DNA of 64,000 nucleotides, taken from positions 3,224,001 through 3,288,000 of the forward strand of contig OW818680.1 of the NCBI GenBank assembly GCA_942493055.1. Direction: 5' to 3'. Below the pieces are notes generated by a model that had not been told where the DNA came from, searched no databases, and saw nothing but the letters and a program-made list of their open reading frames with translations. The number at the start of each line of letters is the position of its first letter. The stretch's first letter is position 1. A program made the position numbers and the translations under genes. Below are positions 58,264 through 64,000 of the stretch, in pieces. The stretch comes from CAIZQW01 sp942493055 (lineage in GTDB: Bacteria; Verrucomicrobiota; Kiritimatiellia; RFP12; UBA1067).

Positions 58264-61200
58264 ATGAAAACAGCAAACAAGGGTATCAGTGTCATGACAG
58301 GGATGATCAATCGGTCCCTGCAAGGGTGGAGCGCCGCGGTGATCGCGGCGGCGGTGGTGATGCTCGGCGCGGATACGGCGCGGGCGGCCGATTACATTCG
58401 GCAGAACAACACCGACCTCTTGAATACGGCTGCTGCCTGGGGTGGCACATTGCCCACCGCGTCTGATTCCGTGCAGTGGGATGCAACCTGCGGCGGAAAT
58501 GGAAGCACCGCGCTTGGCGGGACTGTGAACTGGGGCAAGATCATTGTCACATCACCCGGAGGGGCGATCACCATCGCCAACACGGAATCGTCCACGATCA
58601 ACCTCACCGGCCTGTCCGGTACCGGCATTGACATGTCAGCCGCAACGCAGAACCTCACTATTAACAACCCGGTCGCCTTACAGGCCAGCCAGACCTGGAA
58701 TGTTGGCGCAAGTAGGACGTTGACGGTCGGCAACTACGCGATCAGCGGCAGCTACGGACTGACCAAGAGCGGTTCGGGGACGCTGACCTTGAGCGGCACG
58801 AACAACACCTACACCGGCAAGACCACGGTGAGTGGCGGGACGCTGAGCTTCAACACCATTGGCAACGTCAACGGCGGCGCCAGCGCGCTGGGCGCACCCA
58901 CGACGGTGGCGGACGCGACCGTTGACGTGGCCGGCACGCTGACGTACACAGGAGCGGCGCTTTCCTCTGACCGGGTGATCAATCTCAGCGGCACCACCAC
59001 CTTTTACAACAGCGGTTCGGGACTTCTCACCTTGACCGGCGGCTTCACTGGAACCGGGATTTTGACTTTACGCGGGGTGCAGAGTTTCGCGGTGTCCGGG
59101 GCGATCACGATCAGCGGCGGAGTGAACAAGACGGATGGCGGAACGGTGACGCTGAGCAACGCAGACAACAGTTTCGGCAATGTTGTGATTAACCAAGGTG
59201 CGATCAGCGTCAACTCGATCGCGGACGCAGGCGTCAACAGCGCGTTGGGCGCCGGCAACACGATCACGCTCGGGCAGAGCGGTTACAACAACACGGGTAG
59301 ACTGCAGTTTACCGGCGCCGCCGGCGGAGCGAGCGACCGGGCCATCAACATCCAGAGCAACAGCGGCAACACTAACGGCGGAATCATCGAGAACACGGTC
59401 GCCGGCCAGACCCTGACCCTCGGCGGGAACGTCACCACCGGCGGCACCGGCACGATGCCGTCGCTCCAACTGATCGGCGCGGGAAACGGTGTGATGGGCG
59501 GAGCAATTGCCGGCAGCGGACTGACGCTCACCAAGGCGGGCACGGGAACATGGACGCTCAGCGGCGACAACACATTCAGCGGCGCGACCACCGTCTCCGC
59601 CGGCACGCTGACGCTCGCCGGGACCGGGCGGCTGGGCGGCGGGAGCTACGCGGGAGCGATCGCCCTGGCGGCGGGGGCCACGCTGCACGATGACAGCACG
59701 GCCGATCAAACGCTGAGCGGCGAGATCAGCGGCGCCGGCGCGTTGCGCAAGAGCCAGGCCTCCACATTGACCCTCGGCGGCGTCAACACGTACACCGGCA
59801 TGACCACGGTGGAGGGCGGCACGCTGACGCTGAACGGCTCTCTGCCGCGGGCCAAGATGACCATCACCGGCGGGACGGTGAACGGGAACGGGACGATCAA
59901 CTACCGGATCGCGGGTTCCCTGTCGGACTTCATCGCGGTGAGCGGAGCGGGCACTATCAATATAGCAAATCTGACGCTGAATGTGGTGCAGGACGCTCTG
60001 CCCTCCGCGGCGGAATACGTGATCGTTGACGACGCCTCCCGGGTGACGGGAGTGTTTGCGGCGGTGAGCGGGCTGCCCAACGCATTCTGGTCTGTGGATT
60101 ATGACGGCACGACCGCCAATCCCGGTGCCGTGGTGCTGGTGTTCGATACCGCCGCAGCGCTCTCGACGTGGGACGGCGAGACCTCCGGGTCGTGGGCTTT
60201 GGGGCAGAACTGGCTTGCGAACACCACCCCGATTAACGATGCGCCGCTGCTATTTCCCGCCGGGGCAGGCAACAAGGCGAACACGAACGATCTGCTGACT
60301 TCCGTATTTAGCCTCGCCCTGGAGGGCGGTTACACGATCAGCGGTAACGCGCTGGCACTGGGCAGCTCGGTCGCCAACACCGGCGTGAACGAACTGGCCC
60401 TACCGCTGAGCCTGGGCGCGGGCGCGGGCACGTTCGTCGTCGCGGGGGAACTGACGCTCTCCGGTGAGGTCTCGGGAGCCGGCGGCATTGCCAAGACCGG
60501 CTCGGGAACGCTGACGGTGAGCGGCGTCAACACGTACACCGGCGCCACGACGGTCGCGGCGGGCACTGTGAAGCTGCAGAGCACGGCGGAAGCGCTGCCG
60601 GTGAGCGCAGGTCTGGTCGCCCGCTGGGACGCTGCGGCGATTACTGGCGTCGCGGACGGATCCCAGCTCGACACCTGGGCCGACCTCTCAGGGAGCGGTC
60701 GCAATGCAACGCGCGGCGGGGGGACGCCGGTGTACGTAGTCAATGGCGGCCGCGGCCTGCCGGTGGTGCGGTTCACCAATGACGGCAACAGCTATTACAG
60801 TTTCACACAGCTCGCGGCGATACGGTCGGTGTTCTTTGTCGGGAGGGAGCTGGACACCGGCAACAGCATCAATTTCTTCCTCGGTGATACGAGCGCCAAT
60901 CTTTATCATTTCCATCGGGGTGACAATGACCTCATCTGGAATTCGGCTCACACGCACGCGAACATCAAAAACGGCGTGACCCGGATGAATGGGCTCACTG
61001 TCAACGGGACGACCACCGCGTTTGGCGCCGGCGCCATGAAGCTCTTGAGCGTGGTGACGACGGACAACGTCACTGCAAATAGCATTGCCAAGGACAGAAA
61101 CATTGCCGGCCGCTCCTGGCGTGGTGACATCGGCGAGATTCTGATCTACGACCGTGCGCTGACAGATGAAGAGCGGCTGCAGGTGGAACAGTATCTGATG

Positions 61201-64000
61201 AGGAAATGGCTGGGCACGATGCCGGCGACGACGGCGGTGACGCTGACGGACGCCACTTCCAGACTGGACATCAACGGCGTGAGCGTGGCGATTGGCTCGC
61301 TGTCAGGGGGTGCGGGCAGCCAGGCGCTTCTTAATGGAGGCGTATTGACCGTCGGAAACGACAACAGCACGACGACCATGTCGGGCATCATCGTGGACGG
61401 AGCGGTGGCGGGAGGCGGTATGACCAAGGACGGAACCGGCGATCTGATTCTGGCTGGGGATGCGTCGAACACGTATACTGGCACGACAATGCTGCAAGTT
61501 GGCAGGCTGGGGCTAGGCAAGACCGGTGGAGCGTACGCGATTCCAGGCAATTTCATCGGGATCCATAACTGGTCGCCGGACGTGTACACCACGGTGGACA
61601 ACCAGTTCGCGCCGGGCGCTGTGATGTACTTCCGAGGCAACTCGGGGGATCATGTGCGGTTCGAACTCCTGGGCACGACCCAGACCCTGGCCGGCCTTGA
61701 CAACGCGGGCGGCAGGAGCGGATACGGCGTCATTCAGCACCGCGAACAGGTGACGGTGCCGGCGGTCGGGCCTCTCTCCACCCTGATCCTGAACGGATCA
61801 GGAACGTACGTGTTCAATGGCTACCTGCGCGGCTCTGGCGGCACGATTTCGCTGGTCAAGAGCGGAGCTGGCACCCAGACGCTGAGCGGCGGGAACATCA
61901 ACTACAACGGCACCACAACGGTGAACGGCGGGGAGTTGATTTGTACGAATGGGGCCTATACCGGGTCAGCGGGGAGCTCGGTGGGCGTGAATAGCTATAT
62001 TACGATCAACAACGGCACGGCCTCGGATAACCGGCTGCGCGGTCCTCTTACGGTGTGGGGGACCATCCGGGCGATTGATGGCGCGGCTCAGACCATCGGC
62101 GGCGATATAACGCTTAATGGTGGCGCATTAGAGAGCGGCTCCGCAGTCGGAAACAACGCGACCTACGGAACCTTCTACTTCAACGCGGCCCGGACGCTGA
62201 CGGCGAACGGCGCCGGAAATATCATCACTGGATCAAACAATACACTCGGTCTTAGCAATAGCGGGAATCTGACGTTTGACACACCGCTGGCCGGTGATGC
62301 GCTGACGGTTTCGGGTAAGATCGTTAATCAGAGCGGCCAGACTACGGGGAAGATCGCTAAGAACGGAGCCGGCACGGTGACGCTGAGCGCGACGGACAGC
62401 AGCTACCTGGGCTCCACGACGATCAACGGCGGAACACTTTCCTTTACCGGCACGAAGACTGGCGCAGGCGCGGTGACCGTGAACAGCGGTGGCACGCTGG
62501 CGGGCACGGGCAGTATAACGGGTGCGGTGACGGTAGCCGCAGGCGGGCGGGTCGCCCCCGGAGCCGGCGGCGTGGGGACGCTGACGCTGAGCGATGCACG
62601 TACCCTGCAGCCGGGTAGCGAGCTGGTGTTCGAGTTCAACGCGACGCCTGCCAACGACAAGATCTCGGGTGCCGCCGAAGTGACCATCAACGGCGGCGGG
62701 GTTTATCTGTATGCCGAGGGCACGACCACCCCGTGGACGACACCGGGGGTTTATCAGTTGATCCAATACACTGGAACGCCCGCTGCGGCTAACCTCTCGG
62801 TTCTGAACCCGCAGCCGGGCCTCAGCTACACCTTCGGGACGGACGGAACGTGGATCACGCTGACCCTTGCGGCGGTCTCCGTGTCCGAGTGGACCGGCGG
62901 CGGTGCGAACGACAATTGGAACACGTCCGGAAACTGGACGTTGACGCCAACCGGCGGGGAGACACTTACGTTCGGGCAACTGGATGCGGTACGGCAGGTC
63001 AATGTCAACGACTTCGTCGGCGCGACCTTCAACGGGATATTTTTCGACCAGAACGGGACCTACACCCTCTCGGGCAACGCCATCAGTCTGGGCGGCAGCG
63101 TCGTGAACCTGACGCCGAACACGCAGACAGTCAACCTGGACGGGCTGACAATGACCGGCACGCACACCTTTGCTGCCGCGTCGGGCGATCTGGTCATCGG
63201 CGCGCCGATCGGAGGGGCCTACGGGCTGAACAAGACCGGAGCGAACGCGCTGACCCTGAACAATATCAACACCTACACCGGGAACACGTGGGTGAACGAA
63301 GGTTCACTGGGCATCGGCGGTTCAGGGCAGTTGAACAGCGGAACATATTCCGGCACGATAGGCTTGGGCACCACCGGCAGCGTATTCCAGTACGACAGCT
63401 CAGCGAATCAGACGTTAGACGGCGTCATCAGTGGCAGCGGATCGCTGGTCATGAGCGGAGACGGCACGCTGACGCTTAGCGCGACTAACACGTACACGGG
63501 GGGCAATACGATCCACGCGGATTCAGGGCAGTTGACGGCCACCGTGAACACCACACAAAACAGCATCGGGACAGGCGCGACGTCCGTCGGCGCCGGTTCC
63601 ACGCTGCGGCTGAACAACAACAACACCACCTCGGCGACCACCATGATTGGCAACGTGTTCACGGGCGTCGGACGCTTGCAACTCAACTTCGCGGCGGGCA
63701 CGACGGCGAGAAATACCACCATGGCAAACGTGGGCGGCTTCGCGGGAACGGTCGAACTCTCTGCGGCGGGAACCTCTGGCGACAAGTGGAGCGTGAGCGG
63801 CGTCAACGCGCCGAGTGCCTTGGTCGCGATCGGAAGCGGCTCCCAGTTGTTTATCAACGGCGCGGCAAGCACGTTCTCCCGAGTTGATGCGATCGGCACA
63901 GGCAACAGCGAAAACCGGGGCGCGATCCGGTTGGCCAATACGCTCAACGCGCCCGTAAAGTTGATGGGCAACACGTCGATCGGCCCGGAAGCAGGAACGA
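58264..64000 (+). CDS. Giant beta-strand-repeat passenger protein, 3' end outside window (E)
   Basis: I translated the plus strand from the ATG at 58264, which has GGAGGAGG upstream. The frame stays open to the right edge, at least 1912 residues. The signal peptide runs through VIAAAVVMLGADTARAA. More than ten GxGTLTLSGxNTYTGxTTVxxGTL repeats are visible from about residue 160, for example GSGTLTLSGTNNTYTGKTTV and GTGTWTLSGDNTFSGATTV. A LamG-like module occupies about 775-985 (GRGLPVVRFTNDGNSYYSF, RSVFFVGRELDTGN, GDIGEILIYDRALTDEERLQVEQYL). The lead-in DYIRQNNTDLLNTAAAWGGTLP and a later VSEWTGGGANDNWNTSGNWT are typical passenger starts, so at least two passenger units are joined. Codon use is more GC-rich than in the neighbouring giant at 53770. 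The C-terminus, and any tail, lies beyond the window. Confidence 0.92.
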   Translation, partial: MKTANKGISVMTGMINRSLQGWSAAVIAAAVVMLGADTARAADYIRQNNTDLLNTAAAWGGTLPTASDSVQWDATCGGNGSTALGGTVNWGKIIVTSPGGAITIANTESSTINLTGLSGTGIDMSAATQNLTINNPVALQASQTWNVGASRTLTVGNYAISGSYGLTKSGSGTLTLSGTNNTYTGKTTVSGGTLSFNTIGNVNGGASALGAPTTVADATVDVAGTLTYTGAALSSDRVINLSGTTTFYNSGSGLLTLTGGFTGTGILTLRGVQSFAVSGAITISGGVNKTDGGTVTLSNADNSFGNVVINQGAISVNSIADAGVNSALGAGNTITLGQSGYNNTGRLQFTGAAGGASDRAINIQSNSGNTNGGIIENTVAGQTLTLGGNVTTGGTGTMPSLQLIGAGNGVMGGAIAGSGLTLTKAGTGTWTLSGDNTFSGATTVSAGTLTLAGTGRLGGGSYAGAIALAAGATLHDDSTADQTLSGEISGAGALRKSQASTLTLGGVNTYTGMTTVEGGTLTLNGSLPRAKMTITGGTVNGNGTINYRIAGSLSDFIAVSGAGTINIANLTLNVVQDALPSAAEYVIVDDASRVTGVFAAVSGLPNAFWSVDYDGTTANPGAVVLVFDTAAALSTWDGETSGSWALGQNWLANTTPINDAPLLFPAGAGNKANTNDLLTSVFSLALEGGYTISGNALALGSSVANTGVNELALPLSLGAGAGTFVVAGELTLSGEVSGAGGIAKTGSGTLTVSGVNTYTGATTVAAGTVKLQSTAEALPVSAGLVARWDAAAITGVADGSQLDTWADLSGSGRNATRGGGTPVYVVNGGRGLPVVRFTNDGNSYYSFTQLAAIRSVFFVGRELDTGNSINFFLGDTSANLYHFHRGDNDLIWNSAHTHANIKNGVTRMNGLTVNGTTTAFGAGAMKLLSVVTTDNVTANSIAKDRNIAGRSWRGDIGEILIYDRALTDEERLQVEQYLMRKWLGTMPATTAVTLTDATSRLDINGVSVAIGSLSGGAGSQALLNGGVLTVGNDNSTTTMSGIIVDGAVAGGGMTKDGTGDLILAGDASNTYTGTTMLQVGRLGLGKTGGAYAIPGNFIGIHNWSPDVYTTVDNQFAPGAVMYFRGNSGDHVRFELLGTTQTLAGLDNAGGRSGYGVIQHREQVTVPAVGPLSTLILNGSGTYVFNGYLRGSGGTISLVKSGAGTQTLSGGNINYNGTTTVNGGELICTNGAYTGSAGSSVGVNSYITINNGTASDNRLRGPLTVWGTIRAIDGAAQTIGGDITLNGGALESGSAVGNNATYGTFYFNAARTLTANGAGNIITGSNNTLGLSNSGNLTFDTPLAGDALTVSGKIVNQSGQTTGKIAKNGAGTVTLSATDSSYLGSTTINGGTLSFTGTKTGAGAVTVNSGGTLAGTGSITGAVTVAAGGRVAPGAGGVGTLTLSDARTLQPGSELVFEFNATPANDKISGAAEVTINGGGVYLYAEGTTTPWTTPGVYQLIQYTGTPAAANLSVLNPQPGLSYTFGTDGTWITLTLAAVSVSEWTGGGANDNWNTSGNWTLTPTGGETLTFGQLDAVRQVNVNDFVGATFNGIFFDQNGTYTLSGNAISLGGSVVNLTPNTQTVNLDGLTMTGTHTFAAASGDLVIGAPIGGAYGLNKTGANALTLNNINTYTGNTWVNEGSLGIGGSGQLNSGTYSGTIGLGTTGSVFQYDSSANQTLDGVISGSGSLVMSGDGTLTLSATNTYTGGNTIHADSGQLTATVNTTQNSIGTGATSVGAGSTLRLNNNNTTSATTMIGNVFTGVGRLQLNFAAGTTARNTTMANVGGFAGTVELSAAGTSGDKWSVSGVNAPSALVAIGSGSQLFINGAASTFSRVDAIGTGNSENRGAIRLANTLNAPVKLMGNTSIGPEAGT

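Noticed and set aside
62233..63165. 310-codon minus-strand frame inside giant E
   Set aside because: Arg/Gly-rich shadow of the beta-strand-repeat frame.

Overview
The window looks like one chromosomal stretch of a Gram-negative, polysaccharide-degrading bacterium of the PVC superphylum, most plausibly Kiritimatiellota or a near relative. This placement is an inference. It rests on giant secreted proteins built from autotransporter-associated beta-strand repeats and LamG-like modules, a lamin-tail/CotH giant protein, a fucosidase and a sulfatase remnant, SEC-C and NYN/OST-HTH proteins, and intergenic spacers packed with short dispersed palindromes. No rRNA, tRNA or CRISPR array was seen.

Layout. 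Positions 1-4954 (minus) hold most of a giant lamin-tail/CotH surface protein cut by the left edge. Positions 5110-12489 are a signalling block: a REC-histidine kinase, two tandem paralogous 85-residue cysteine-rich proteins, a NarL-type response regulator, and a 1528-residue CHASE/PAS/GAF hybrid kinase. Then come a membrane protein fused to a spermidine-synthase-like domain, a complete insertion sequence with doubled end motifs (14719-16108), a glycosyltransferase-4/CapD-like fusion and a solo thiE. An AraC regulator (19557), a LamG lipoprotein-like gene bracketed by 70-bp direct repeats, and an NYN/OST-HTH protein follow. Positions 23157-28832 are a fucose module: URO-D-like protein, FucP-type permease, and a double-domain GH29 alpha-L-fucosidase. 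Positions 28833-31575 are a decayed, repeat-rich zone with a frameshifted gene, a 50-bp tandem duplication and GGGACAGACAA elements. Two uncharacterised or structural genes (secreted protein; SEC-C/TPR protein) follow.

From 34383 to the right edge the window is dominated by giant secreted proteins. Four of them (34383, 40938, 48946 and 53770) contain beta-strand-repeat or LamG-like passenger modules and end in nearly the same C-terminal heptapeptide, consensus G-[TS]-[ML]-[IV]-x-[FL]-[MQ]-COOH. Three of these also share a homologous C-terminal domain of about 90 residues before the tail. A fifth, at 58264, is cut by the window end. One of them (40938-45299) has this passenger and tail fused behind an HzsA-like domain with two CxxCH haem sites. 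It overlaps by four bases a second multidomain protein (45296-48715) with a MauG/di-haem peroxidase-like C-terminus, so the pair forms an operon for surface or periplasmic cytochromes. The divergent spacer at 53422-53769 carries 14-bp palindromes of the form TTTCATNTATGAAA in 19-20 bp phasing, a candidate operator array for two of the giants. The best candidate for an undescribed system is this set: a tail-defined family of giant surface proteins, one recruited to a cytochrome, under a shared phased operator.
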